DNA of 64,000 nt, taken from Mycobacterium asiaticum (GTDB lineage Bacteria; Actinomycetota; Actinomycetes; Mycobacteriales; Mycobacteriaceae). A program made the translations under genes and the position numbers. The notes below the pieces were generated by a model. It did no database searches, was not told the DNA's origin, and saw only the letters and a list, made by a program, of their open reading frames with translations. The stretch is from positions 124,001-188,000 of the forward strand of contig NZ_LZLQ01000124.1 of the NCBI RefSeq assembly GCF_001673315.1. Direction: 5' to 3'. Below are positions 55,255 to 64,000 of this stretch, in pieces (within the stretch, counting starts at the first letter, position 1; each line of letters begins with the position of its first letter).

Positions 55255-57849
55255 GTGAAAGCCCTCCGCCGCTTCAACGTCCGTGCTCACCTCCCCGACC
55301 GTCTCGCCGCGCTCGACCGTTTGTCGACCAACTTGCGCTGGTCCTGGGAAAAACCCACGCAGGACTTGTTTGCGAGCATCGATCCCGACCTGTGGTCCAA
55401 GTGCGGGAAGGACCCGGTGGCGGTGCTGGGCGCGGTCAAGCCCGCGCGCCTCGACGAGTTGGCAATCGACGAGGTATTCCTGCGACGGCTCGACGAACTT
55501 GCGGCCGATCTGGACGACTACCTGAGCCGCCCGCTGTGGTATCAGCAGCAGGAGGCCGCAGGCGTCCCCATGCCTACCGGCATCGCGTACTTCTCGATGG
55601 AATTCGGCGTCGCCGAGGTGCTGCCCAACTATTCGGGTGGGTTGGGAATTCTGGCCGGGGACCATCTGAAATCCGCGTCGGATCTGGGCCTGCCGTTGAT
55701 CGCGGTGGGTCTGTACTACCGCTCGGGGTACTTCCGCCAGTCGCTGACCGCTGACGGCTGGCAGCAGGAAACGTATCCCTCGCTGGACCCGCAGGGTCTG
55801 CCCTTGCGCCTGCTCACCGACACCGTCGGCGATCCGGTGCTGATCGAGTTGGCGCTGCCGGATTCGGCGCGGCTGCGGGCGCGGATCTGGGTCGCCCAGG
55901 TTGGCCGGGTGCCGCTGCTGTTGCTGGATTCCGACGTCCCGGAAAACGAGCACGAGTTGCGCAGCGTCACCGACCGCCTCTACGGCGGTGACCAGGAGCA
56001 TCGCATCAGGCAGGAGATCCTGGCGGGCATCGGTGGCGTGCGGGCCATCCGCGCATTCACCGCACTGGAAGGTCGCCCCGCCCCCGAGGTCTTCCACATG
56101 AACGAGGGCCACGCCGGCTTCTTAGGCGCCGAACGCATCCGTGAGCTCGTCACCGAGTCCGGACTGGACTACGACACCGCGCTGACGGTGGTGCGATCGA
56201 GCACGGTGTTCACCACCCACACCCCGGTGCCCGCCGGCATCGACCGGTTTCCCGTGGAGATGGTGCAGCGGTACTTCGACGACAACGGCGACCGTGTCTC
56301 CGCGCTGCTGCCCGGTGTGCCGACCGCACACATCCTCGCCCTGGGCGCCGAGGACGATCCGGCCAAGTTCAACATGGCGCACATGGGTCTGCGGCTGGCG
56401 CAGCGGGCCAATGGTGTCTCGCTGCTGCACGGCCGGGTGAGCCGGGTGATGTTCAACGAGTTGTGGCAGGGCTTCGACTCCGGCGAAGTGCCGATCGGGT
56501 CGATCACCAACGGGGTGCACGCCCGCACCTGGGCCGCACCGCAATGGCTGGAGCTCGGCCGCGAGCTGGCCGGATCGGATTCCTTCGGCGAGCCGGCGGT
56601 GTGGCTGCGCCTGCAGCAGGTCGACCCGGGACATCTGTGGTGGATTCGTTCGCAGCTGCGGGCGCTGCTGGTCGACGACGTCCGGGCCCGACTGCGCCAG
56701 TCGTGGCTGGAGCGAGGCGCTTCTGAAGCCGAATTGGGTTGGATAGCAACGGCTTTCGATCCGAACGTGTTGACCATTGGGTTCGCCCGAAGGGTGCCGA
56801 CGTACAAGCGGCTGACCCTCATGCTGCGCGACCCGGAGCGGTTGGAGCGGCTGCTGCTCGATCCGGAACGGCCGATTCAGCTGATCGTCGCCGGTAAGTC
56901 ACACCCGGCCGACGACGGCGGTAAGGCGCTGATCCAGCAGGTGGTGCGGTTCGCCGACCGGGCGCAGGTCCGGCACCGCATCGCGTTCCTGCCCAATTAC
57001 GACATGTCCATGGCCCGGCTGCTCTATTGGGGCTGCGACGTCTGGCTGAACAACCCGCTGCGCCCGTTGGAAGCCTGCGGCACATCGGGAATGAAGAGCG
57101 CGCTCAACGGCGGATTGAACCTGTCCATCCGGGACGGCTGGTGGGACGAGTGGTACGACGGCGAAAACGGCTGGGAAATCCCCTCGGCCGACGGCCTCAC
57201 CGACGACAACCGGCGTGACGAACTGGAGGCCAGTGGCCTGTACACCTTGCTGGAGCAGGCCGTGGCACCGAAGTTCTACGAACGGGACGCGCAGGGAGTG
57301 CCGCCGCGGTGGATCGAGATGGTCCGGCACACTCTGCAGACGCTGGGACCCAAGGTGCTGGCATCTCGGATGGTCACCGACTACGTCGAGCGCTACTACC
57401 TGCCGGCGGCGCAATCGCTGCGCAAGACCGTGGCGGCTCCGCAGGGCGGCAGCGAGTTCGACGCGGCGCGAGAACTGGCGGCCTACCGCCGCCGCGCCCA
57501 CGAGGCGTGGCCCAAGATCGACGTCACCGACGTCGACAGCACCGGATTGCCCGACACGCCGTTGCTGGGGTCGAAGCTCACGTTGACCGCGACGGTGCAA
57601 CTGGCCGGCTTGGCGCCCGAGGAGGTGACGGTGCAGGCGGTGCTGGGCCGGGTCGACGCCAGCGACGACCTGGTGGATCCCGTCACCACGGAAATGACCT
57701 ACACGGGAAGCGCCGAGGGGGGCAACCAGGTGTTCACTGCGACGACGCCGCTGCCCCTGGCGGGGGCGCTCGGCTACACCGTGCGGGTGCTGCCCCGACA
57801 CCCGATGCTCGCCGACAGCAGCGAGCTGGGCCTGGTCACGTTGGCCTAG
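55255..57849 (+). CDS. glgP: Glycogen/alpha-glucan phosphorylase
   Basis: 864 residues, the short GT35 form typical of actinobacteria. The PLP lysine is in EACGTSGMKSALNG; HMNEGHAGFLGAER and GCDVWLNNPLRPLE are family signatures. Releases glucose-1-phosphate from glucan. GTG start. Its TAG stop shares the palindrome CTAG with the stop of the convergent dinG gene. Confidence 0.97.
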   Translation: MKALRRFNVRAHLPDRLAALDRLSTNLRWSWEKPTQDLFASIDPDLWSKCGKDPVAVLGAVKPARLDELAIDEVFLRRLDELAADLDDYLSRPLWYQQQEAAGVPMPTGIAYFSMEFGVAEVLPNYSGGLGILAGDHLKSASDLGLPLIAVGLYYRSGYFRQSLTADGWQQETYPSLDPQGLPLRLLTDTVGDPVLIELALPDSARLRARIWVAQVGRVPLLLLDSDVPENEHELRSVTDRLYGGDQEHRIRQEILAGIGGVRAIRAFTALEGRPAPEVFHMNEGHAGFLGAERIRELVTESGLDYDTALTVVRSSTVFTTHTPVPAGIDRFPVEMVQRYFDDNGDRVSALLPGVPTAHILALGAEDDPAKFNMAHMGLRLAQRANGVSLLHGRVSRVMFNELWQGFDSGEVPIGSITNGVHARTWAAPQWLELGRELAGSDSFGEPAVWLRLQQVDPGHLWWIRSQLRALLVDDVRARLRQSWLERGASEAELGWIATAFDPNVLTIGFARRVPTYKRLTLMLRDPERLERLLLDPERPIQLIVAGKSHPADDGGKALIQQVVRFADRAQVRHRIAFLPNYDMSMARLLYWGCDVWLNNPLRPLEACGTSGMKSALNGGLNLSIRDGWWDEWYDGENGWEIPSADGLTDDNRRDELEASGLYTLLEQAVAPKFYERDAQGVPPRWIEMVRHTLQTLGPKVLASRMVTDYVERYYLPAAQSLRKTVAAPQGGSEFDAARELAAYRRRAHEAWPKIDVTDVDSTGLPDTPLLGSKLTLTATVQLAGLAPEEVTVQAVLGRVDASDDLVDPVTTEMTYTGSAEGGNQVFTATTPLPLAGALGYTVRVLPRHPMLADSSELGLVTLA

Positions 57850-59825
57850 CCGGCCGCGTCGGCGCCCGCCAGTCGGGTGAGCGCCGCCCGGACCTGTTCT
57901 GCGTTGGTCGTCGGCCAGAACGGCGGCAAAGACGCGCGTAGATACTCGCCGTACCGGGCGGTGGCCATGCGCGAGTCGAGCACCGCGACCACGCCGCGGT
58001 CGGTGACGCGACGCAGCAGCCGGCCAGACCCCTGCGCCAGCAACAGCGCCGCGTGGCTGGCCGCCACGGCCATGAAGCCATTGCCGCCGCGCGCGGCCAC
58101 CGCGCGCTGACGGGCACTGAGCAGCGGGTCGTCGGGCCGGGGGAAGGGGATCCGGTCGATCAGCACCAACGACAGTGACGGGCCTGGAACGTCGACGCCC
58201 TGCCATAACGACAACGTGCCGAACAGGGAGGTCGCCGGATCGTCGGCGAATCGCTCGACCAGCGCCGAGGTGCTGTCGTCGCCCTGGCACAACACCGGGG
58301 TGGACAGCCGTTCGCGCATGGCCTCGGCGGTAGCCCGGGCCGCCCGCATCGACGAGAACAGTCCCAGCGTGCGACCACCGGCCGCGGTGACGAGTTCGGT
58401 GATTTCCCGCAGCTGCTCTGCCGAACCCACGCCGTCGCGGCCAGGTGGCGGCAAATGTGCTGCGACATAAAGGATTCCAGACTTGGCGTGTTGGAACGGC
58501 GACCCGACATCGAGGCCGCGCCACTTCTGGTCGTCGCCGCTCAACCCCCAGTTCTCGGCCATCGCGTCGAAAGTGCCTCCGACCGTCAGCGTCGCCGACG
58601 TCAGCACCGTCGTCGCGCGGGCGAACACGTGACTGGCCAAGAGCGCGGCTACCGACAACGGAGCCACCCGAAGCACCGCGCGCGGCGAACCCCGGTTGTC
58701 CTCGTGGTCCAGCCAGACGATGTCGGTGCGGTCCGGGATGGCCGGGCCGAACGAATCGAGGATCCGCGCGGCCGTATCGGAGATCTCGATCAGCGCGGCG
58801 GCCGCCTCGGCGCGTGCCGAAGCCGCTCGCGCGTCGCTCGTGCTCTCGATCGCGGAGCGGGCGGCGTTGGCCGCGTCACGCAACGTAGTGAGATACGTGG
58901 CCAACTCGTCGTCGAGGTAGTCGATGCGGCCGGGTTGCGCGTCGTGGATCGCCGAGGAGAAGGTGGCCGACGCCGCTTCCAGCCGCTCGACCGATTCCGG
59001 GGGCACCAGTCGGGTTATCCGGCGCGCCGCAACACCCAGGGTCGCCGACGTCAGCTCCGCGGTGGCCACCGACGTGACCCGGTCACACAGTTCGTGCGCT
59101 TCGTCGACGACCAGAAAATCGTGTTCGGGCAGCACCGCGGAGTCCGAGACGGCATCGATCGCCAGCAGCGCATGGTTGGTGACGACGATGTCGGCGCCGC
59201 CGGCACGTGCGCGTGCGCGCTCCGAAAAGCATTCGGCGCCAAAGGAACAGCGGGCTACGCCGATACATTCGCGCGCGGAGACACTGACCTGAGACCAGGA
59301 TCGATCCGGCACGCCGGGCTTCAGGTCGTCGCGGTCGCCGGACTCGGTGCTCGATGCCCATTCGGTGAGGCGCTGCACGTCGCGGCCCAGCGCGCTGACG
59401 GCCATCGGATTGAAAAGTTCTTCCTGGGGCCGGTCATCGGCGTCTTCGCTTGCACCCCCATTGTGAATCTTGTTCAGACACAGATAATTTCGGCGACCTT
59501 TGAGCAACGCGAAGGTCGGCGGCCGGGGCAGCGCGTCGGCCAGTGAATCGGCCAGCCGTGGCAGATCCCGGTCGACCAGTTGGCGTTGCAGCGCGATGGT
59601 GGCCGTCGACACCACGACGGGGGTGTCGTCAGCGACCGCACGGACGATCGAGGGAATCAGGTAGGCCAGCGACTTGCCGGTGCCGGTGCCGGCCTCGACG
59701 ACCAGGTGCTCCCCGGTTTCGAAGGCCTGCGCGACCGCCGATGCCATCTCCACCTGGCCGCGTCGTTCACTGCCGCCCAGTGCGGCCACCGCGGCGGCCA
59801 GCAGGTCCGGTACCGAAGCGTTCAC
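57846..59825 (-). CDS. dinG: DinG-family ATP-dependent helicase
   Basis: 659 residues, XPD-like superfamily 2. Walker A VVEAGTGTGKSLAYL, DEAH box VVDEAHEL, the Fe-S cysteines CIGVARC and GAEC, and the C-terminal QGSGRLLRR motif are present. Unwinds DNA 5' to 3' and resolves R-loops. GTG 59825. Confidence 0.94.
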   Translation of the reverse strand: MNASVPDLLAAAVAALGGSERRGQVEMASAVAQAFETGEHLVVEAGTGTGKSLAYLIPSIVRAVADDTPVVVSTATIALQRQLVDRDLPRLADSLADALPRPPTFALLKGRRNYLCLNKIHNGGASEDADDRPQEELFNPMAVSALGRDVQRLTEWASSTESGDRDDLKPGVPDRSWSQVSVSARECIGVARCSFGAECFSERARARAGGADIVVTNHALLAIDAVSDSAVLPEHDFLVVDEAHELCDRVTSVATAELTSATLGVAARRITRLVPPESVERLEAASATFSSAIHDAQPGRIDYLDDELATYLTTLRDAANAARSAIESTSDARAASARAEAAAALIEISDTAARILDSFGPAIPDRTDIVWLDHEDNRGSPRAVLRVAPLSVAALLASHVFARATTVLTSATLTVGGTFDAMAENWGLSGDDQKWRGLDVGSPFQHAKSGILYVAAHLPPPGRDGVGSAEQLREITELVTAAGGRTLGLFSSMRAARATAEAMRERLSTPVLCQGDDSTSALVERFADDPATSLFGTLSLWQGVDVPGPSLSLVLIDRIPFPRPDDPLLSARQRAVAARGGNGFMAVAASHAALLLAQGSGRLLRRVTDRGVVAVLDSRMATARYGEYLRASLPPFWPTTNAEQVRAALTRLAGADAAG

Positions 59826-59831
59826 GGGCTG

Positions 59832-61130
59832 TCAGGCCGGGATGATCTGGGTCGGAATGGCGGGGTCACCGGGCGATAATCGCAGCCCTTCCCACGGTAG
59901 GCTGCGCAACCCGGCCGCCACGAGTTCGCGTGTTGCGGCCAGATCGGTGTCGGTGACCGCTTGCCCGGCTCTGACCAAGGACGTGGTCAATACCCGGTGC
60001 GGTTGGGTGCCGGCGGGCGGGCGCCCCGCCGGATGCACCACCTCCTCGGTGACGACGCCGGTGTCTCGTGCCAGGCGCAGCGCCGCCTTGTGGCCGCCGC
60101 GTGACTGCTTCTGGCTGCTGCGCTTCTGCACCGCGATGCCGTCCACCTCAACCAACTTGTAGACCATGCCGGCCGTTGGCGCACCCGACCCGGTGACCAG
60201 CGAGGTGCCGACGCCATAGCTGTCCACTGGCGCCGCCGCCAAGCCCGCGATCGACATTTCGTCGAGATCACTGGAAACCACGATTTGGGTCCGGGTTGCA
60301 CCGAGTTCGTCGAGTTGGTCGCGCACCTGGCGGGCCAACTCGGCGAGATCTCCGGAGTCGATACGAACCGCCCCCAACGCCGGCCCCGCGGCCGCCACGG
60401 CGTTGGCCACGCCCTCGGCGATGTCGTAGGTGTCGACCAGCAGCGTGGTGTCCGAGCCCAATGCAGTGACCTGGCCGCGGAACGCGGCCAGCTCGTCGGG
60501 CCCGTCTGCGGTGGTGTGCACCATGGTGAAGGCGTGCGCGGCGGTGCCCACCGTGGGGATGCCGTAGCGGCGCTGAGCTTCCAGGTTGGATGTGCCCGCA
60601 AAGCCGGCGAGGTAGGCGGCCCGCGCCGCGGCCACCGCGGCCTGCTCATGCGTGCGGCGCGATCCCATATCGATCAATGGACGGCCCTTGGCCGCGTACA
60701 CCATTCGGGCCGCGGCCGACGCGATCGCCGCATCGTGATTGATGATCGACAGCACCAGGGTTTCCAGCAGCACGCATTCGGCGAAGGTGCCGTGCACCGA
60801 CAGTACGGGTGAATAGGGGAAATACAGTTCACCCTCGGCGTAGCCGTCGATATCGCCGCGGAATTCGAAATCCCGCAGATAGGCCACCGTGTCCGGATCG
60901 AGGAACTCTGACAACAACTCGCACGCGTTCTCGTCAAACCTGAACTGCGGCAAAATGTCCAGCAGCCGGCCGGTGCCGGCGACCACGCCGTACCGCCGGC
61001 CGGGCGGGAGTCGCCGGGCGAACACCTCCCAGCTGGTCCGCCGATGGGCGGTGCCGTCGCGCAGCGCCGCCGCCAGCATGGTCAGCTCGTATTTGTCGGT
61101 CAGCAGGCCAGCTGAGACCGGGTGATTCAC
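59832..61130 (-). CDS. pncB: Nicotinate phosphoribosyltransferase
   Basis: 432 residues. LLTDKYELTMLAAALRDG at the start, MGSRRTHEQAAV (phosphohistidine), RIDSGDLAELARQVR and GVGTSLVTGSG are the family motifs. Makes NaMN from nicotinate in NAD salvage. GTG 61130 (VNHPVSAGLLTDKYE) is preferred to the long upstream frame. Corresponds to Rv1330c (pncB1). Confidence 0.95.
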   Translation of the reverse strand: MNHPVSAGLLTDKYELTMLAAALRDGTAHRRTSWEVFARRLPPGRRYGVVAGTGRLLDILPQFRFDENACELLSEFLDPDTVAYLRDFEFRGDIDGYAEGELYFPYSPVLSVHGTFAECVLLETLVLSIINHDAAIASAAARMVYAAKGRPLIDMGSRRTHEQAAVAAARAAYLAGFAGTSNLEAQRRYGIPTVGTAAHAFTMVHTTADGPDELAAFRGQVTALGSDTTLLVDTYDIAEGVANAVAAAGPALGAVRIDSGDLAELARQVRDQLDELGATRTQIVVSSDLDEMSIAGLAAAPVDSYGVGTSLVTGSGAPTAGMVYKLVEVDGIAVQKRSSQKQSRGGHKAALRLARDTGVVTEEVVHPAGRPPAGTQPHRVLTTSLVRAGQAVTDTDLAATRELVAAGLRSLPWEGLRLSPGDPAIPTQIIPA

Positions 61131-61172
61131 ATTGCCACGGTATCGGCCGGCCGCACCGGGTTCTGCCCTCGG

Positions 61173-61178
61173 TATCCT
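61173..61178 (+). promoter_or_regulatory. clpS -10 element, leaderless start
   Basis: TATCCT fits TANNNT and ends seven bases before the ATG at 61186, so the mRNA should start at the A of the start codon. Confidence 0.45.
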
Positions 61179-61185
61179 TGGCTGC

Positions 61186-61491
61186 ATGGTTGTAGCGATA
61201 GCGCCGGCCAAACCGGGCAGCACCGGACAACGCGAATCCGCGCCGGTCGAAGCTACGACAAGTCCTTGGGTCACCATCGTCTGGGACGACCCGGTCAATT
61301 TGATGACGTACGTGACGTATGTGTTCCAGAAGCTGTTCGGTTACAGCGAACCGCACGCCACGAAGCTGATGCTGCAGGTGCACAACGAGGGGAAGGCCGT
61401 GGTGTCGTCGGGCAGCAGAGAGTCGATGGAAGCAGACGTGTCCAAGCTGCATGCCGCCGGTTTGTGGGCGACGATGCAGCAGGACCACTGA
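61186..61491 (+). CDS. clpS: ATP-dependent Clp protease adaptor ClpS
   Basis: 101 residues, same as M. tuberculosis. VTIVWDDPVNLMTYVTYV forms the N-degron pocket, HATKLMLQVHNEGKAVV the helix that contacts ClpC1. Delivers N-end-rule substrates to ClpCP. Confidence 0.96.
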   Translation: MVVAIAPAKPGSTGQRESAPVEATTSPWVTIVWDDPVNLMTYVTYVFQKLFGYSEPHATKLMLQVHNEGKAVVSSGSRESMEADVSKLHAAGLWATMQQDH

Positions 61492-61515
61492 GTCGCGCGG
61501 GTAGCCGGAAACATC

Positions 61516-62103
61516 GTGCGCAAATGGAAGCGCGTTGAAACCCGCAACGGCCCCCGATTCCGTTCGTCGTTGGCGCCCCACGAATCCGCCCTCCTGAAGA
61601 ATCTGGTCGGCGCGATGATCGGGCTCCTCGACGAACGGCAGTCCACCTCGCCGTCGGACGAACTCGAGGAGATCACCGGAATCAGGACGGGGCATTCGGA
61701 TCGGCCCGGTGACCCGACGCTCGGGCGGCTGCTGCCGGACTTCTACCGGCAAGACCACAGCGACGCGCTGCCTCTGGAAACGTCCGAAGCGCTCAACTCC
61801 GCGCTCCGGAGTCTGCACGAGCCGGAGATCATCGACGCCAAACGCGTTGCCGCGCAACAGTTACTTGACACAGTCCCCGCCAACGGCGGGAGGTTCGAGC
61901 TGACCGAAGAGAGCGCCAACGCGTGGATCTCGGCCGTCAACGACCTGCGGCTGACGCTGGGCATCATGCTCGAGATCGGTCCGCAAGGTCCGGAGCGTCT
62001 CCCGGCCGACCACCCGTTGGCCGCGCACTTCGACGTCTACCAGTGGCTGACGGTATTGCAGGAATATCTGGTCCTGGTCCTGATGGGGAAGCCGGCCGGA
62101 TGA
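61516..62103 (+). CDS. DUF2017 protein
   Basis: 195 residues, mostly helical (LKNLVGAMIGLLDERQ; NAWISAVNDLRLTLGIMLEI). Orthologue of Rv1332, which follows clpS in most actinobacteria. GTG start; ATGA overlap with the next gene. Function unknown; the constant link to clpS hints at proteolysis. Confidence 0.88.
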   Translation: MRKWKRVETRNGPRFRSSLAPHESALLKNLVGAMIGLLDERQSTSPSDELEEITGIRTGHSDRPGDPTLGRLLPDFYRQDHSDALPLETSEALNSALRSLHEPEIIDAKRVAAQQLLDTVPANGGRFELTEESANAWISAVNDLRLTLGIMLEIGPQGPERLPADHPLAAHFDVYQWLTVLQEYLVLVLMGKPAG

Positions 62104-63140
62104 ACGCCATCACCGACGTCGGCGGAATACGCGTCGGGCACCACCATCGGTTGGATCCGGATGCCTCCCTTGGTAGCGGTTGGGCCTGCGGCGTCACGGT
62201 GGTGCTTACGCCGCCCGGGACGGTCGGGGCGGTCGATTGCCGCGGCGGTGCGCCGGGCACCCGGGAAACCGATCTGCTCGATCCGGTCAACAGCGTGCGT
62301 TACGTGGATGCCGTGCTGTTGGCCGGCGGTAGCGCCTACGGACTGGCCGCCGCCGACGGGGTCATGCACTGGCTGGAGGAACAGCAGCGCGGCGTGGCGA
62401 TGCCCGGCGGGGTGGTGCCGATCGTGCCGGGCGCGGTGATCTTCGACCTGCCGGTCGGTGGCTGGGGCTGCCGGCCCACCGCCGAATTCGGCTATGCGGC
62501 ATGCGAAGCGGCCCACAGCGCAAGCGAGGTCATGGTCGGAACGGTCGGCGCTGGAGTCGGGGCGCGCGTCGGGGTGCTCAAAGGTGGCGTGGGGACGGCG
62601 TCGGTCACGCTGCCCTCGGGCGTGACGGTCGGCGCGCTGGTTGTGGTCAACGCGGCCGGCGAAGCCGTCGACCCGGCTACCGGCCTGCCCTGGATGGCGG
62701 ACTTGATCAGCGAGTTTTCGCTCGCGCCGCCACCGCGCGAACAGATCGCCGCGCTGGCGCAACTGCCGTCGCCGCTGCGCTCGCTGAACACCACCATCGC
62801 TGTGGTGGCAACAGACGCGGCGTTGAGCCCCGCCGCGTGCCGGCGCATCGCGATCGCCGCGCACGACGGTCTGGCCCGCGCCTTGCGACCGGCGCACACG
62901 CCGCTGGACGGCGACACCATCTTCGCTCTGGCGACCGGAGCGGTGGAGGTGCCGCCGGCGGCCGACACGCCGGCGGCGATGTCCCCCGAGACCGGACTGC
63001 TCACCGCGGTGGGTGCGGCCGCCGCGGACTGCCTGTCCCGCGCGGTGCTGGCCGGTGTCACCGCCGCGGAGTCGGTCGCCGGCATACCCGCCTATCGCGA
63101 CGTGCTACCCGGCGCGTTCGGGCCCGTTCGGGGTGGCTGA
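62100..63140 (+). CDS. P1-family (DmpA-like) N-terminal nucleophile hydrolase
   Basis: 346 residues. N-terminal ITDVGGIRVGHHHRL and LAGGSAYGLAAADGVMHWL are family signatures. Autocleavage is expected before Thr in SLNTTIAVVATDAAL, making the Thr the nucleophile. Members act as aminopeptidases or amidases. Orthologue of Rv1333. Confidence 0.92.
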   Translation: MNAITDVGGIRVGHHHRLDPDASLGSGWACGVTVVLTPPGTVGAVDCRGGAPGTRETDLLDPVNSVRYVDAVLLAGGSAYGLAAADGVMHWLEEQQRGVAMPGGVVPIVPGAVIFDLPVGGWGCRPTAEFGYAACEAAHSASEVMVGTVGAGVGARVGVLKGGVGTASVTLPSGVTVGALVVVNAAGEAVDPATGLPWMADLISEFSLAPPPREQIAALAQLPSPLRSLNTTIAVVATDAALSPAACRRIAIAAHDGLARALRPAHTPLDGDTIFALATGAVEVPPAADTPAAMSPETGLLTAVGAAAADCLSRAVLAGVTAAESVAGIPAYRDVLPGAFGPVRGG

Positions 63141-63155
63141 ACCCCCGGTAACCTG

Positions 63156-63161
63156 TATAAA
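63156..63161 (+). promoter_or_regulatory. -10 element before the rhomboid gene
   Basis: TATAAA preceded by TG, 28 bases before the start; AGGAGGAG (63176-63183) follows. Suggests the gene has its own promoter. Confidence 0.4.
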
Positions 63162-63188
63162 GCCGAAAACGGGCAGGAGGAGCGGCGA

Positions 63189-63851
63189 ATGAACGCACGC
63201 ACGCCGGCGACGGAGACGAACACGAAGAAGCCTCGCTGGGCGGTCGGCGCGACCACCATCATCACGTTCGTCGCGCTGCTCTACGTCATCGAACTGATCG
63301 ATCAACTCAGCGGTGATCGGCTGGATCACAACGGCATCCGACCGCTGACCACCGATGGCCTGTGGGGAATCGTGTTTGCGCCGGTGCTGCACGCCAACTG
63401 GCAGCATCTGATCGCCAACACGGTCCCGATGCTGGTGCTCGGTTTTCTTATGACGCTGGCCGGTCTGTCCCGGTTCGTCTGGGCCACGGCGATCGTGTGG
63501 ATCCTGGGTGGCTTCGGCACCTGGCTGATCGGCAATGTCGGTAGCAGTTGCGGGCCGACCGACCACATCGGGGCGTCCGGCCTGATCTTCGGCTGGTTGT
63601 CGTTCCTACTGGTATTCGGCGTATTTGTGCGCCGAGTGTGGGACATCGTCATCGGGCTGGCGGTGCTGTTCGTCTATGGCGGGGTGTTGCTCGGTGCGTT
63701 GCCGCGACTGGGTATGTGCGGTGGCGTGTCCTGGCAGGGGCACCTGTGTGGCGCGCTGGCCGGCGTGGCGGCGGCCTACTTGCTGTCCGCGCCCGAACGC
63801 AAGGCCCGGGCGCTGAAAAGGGCGGGCAAGCCGTTGCCCCGTAGAGCATGA
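63189..63851 (+). CDS. Rhomboid-family intramembrane protease
   Basis: 220 residues, six or more membrane helices. Catalytic Ser in DHIGASGLIFG and His in SWQGHLCGALAG; HANWQHLIANT is the N-terminal oxyanion motif. Orthologue of Rv1337. ATGA overlap with murI. Confidence 0.94.
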   Translation: MNARTPATETNTKKPRWAVGATTIITFVALLYVIELIDQLSGDRLDHNGIRPLTTDGLWGIVFAPVLHANWQHLIANTVPMLVLGFLMTLAGLSRFVWATAIVWILGGFGTWLIGNVGSSCGPTDHIGASGLIFGWLSFLLVFGVFVRRVWDIVIGLAVLFVYGGVLLGALPRLGMCGGVSWQGHLCGALAGVAAAYLLSAPERKARALKRAGKPLPRRA

Positions 63852-64000
63852 GTTCGCCGCTTTCTCCCGTCGGAATCTTCGACTCCGGCGTCGGCGGGTT
63901 GACCGTCGCGCGGGCCATCATCGACCAACTGCCCGACGAGGACATCATCTACGTCGGCGACACCGGCAACGGGCCGTATGGGCCGCTGGCCATTCCGGAG
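63848..64000 (+). CDS. murI: Glutamate racemase (5' part, cut by window end)
   Basis: The 51 visible residues contain PVGIFDSGVGGLTVARAI and YVGDTGNGPYGP with the first substrate-binding Asp-Ser. Makes D-glutamate for peptidoglycan. The rest lies outside the window. Confidence 0.95.
   Translation, partial: MSSPLSPVGIFDSGVGGLTVARAIIDQLPDEDIIYVGDTGNGPYGPLAIPE

Overview
This window is a piece of a mycobacterial chromosome. The evidence is the PE_PGRS gene, an MPT63-type secreted antigen, the very GC-rich coding sequence, the b-delta fused ATP synthase subunit, the Ada-AlkA fusion, and a gene order from argS to murI that follows the M. tuberculosis order I know (about Rv1292 to Rv1338). The single rRNA operon lies directly behind murA, and the 16S helix 18 region is of the slow-grower type. 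I cannot name the species from the sequence alone.

Layout. 1-3.9 kb is accessory: a streptogramin-lyase-like beta-propeller gene (vgb), an MPT63-like secreted protein, a possible regulator remnant, a PE_PGRS gene, and a short inverted fragment of a second vgb copy. 3.94-13.62 kb is an integrated 9.7-kb phage-related element bounded by a 26-bp perfect direct repeat made from the 3' end of tRNA-Arg(CCG). The intact tRNA stands at its right end. It carries a tyrosine integrase, an excisionase, small replication-module proteins, a DUF3631-type helicase/primase-like protein, an HK97-type capsid protein, a small-terminase-like protein and one compact tape-measure protein with an NlpC/P60-like peptidase domain. 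I see no large terminase, portal, protease or tail tube. Two genes on the opposite strand sit as apparent cargo next to the tRNA. This looks like a phage satellite of the phiRv1/phiRv2 type, with an unusual pairing of its own capsid and its own tape measure.

13.8-37.5 kb is conserved: argS-lysA-hom-thrC-thrB (lysine and threonine branch of aspartate metabolism), rho, rpmE-prfA-prmC-sua5-wecA, the complete ATP synthase operon (atpI-like, atpBEFHAGDC), a DUF2550 membrane protein, a convergent cobalamin adenosyltransferase-like gene and murA. 37.5-42.9 kb is the rRNA operon with a strong P1 promoter, a 5'-16S-23S-5S-3' arrangement and a perfect 14-bp terminator stem.

43-64 kb: the DNA alkylation repair pair alkA-ogt, one membrane adenylate cyclase, nucS (mismatch-specific endonuclease), methylmalonyl-CoA epimerase, the thiolase fadA4, a CnoX-like thioredoxin/TPR protein, the alpha-glucan genes glgB-glgE facing away from glgP, the helicase dinG, pncB, clpS, a DUF2017 protein, a P1-family hydrolase, a rhomboid protease and the start of murI. 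Compared with the M. tuberculosis order I remember, three local differences stand out: mec-cysO-cysM are missing between the hydrolase and the rhomboid gene, only one cyclase is present where three are tandem, and the atpC-side intergenic region holds a three-hairpin repeat instead of an insertion sequence.
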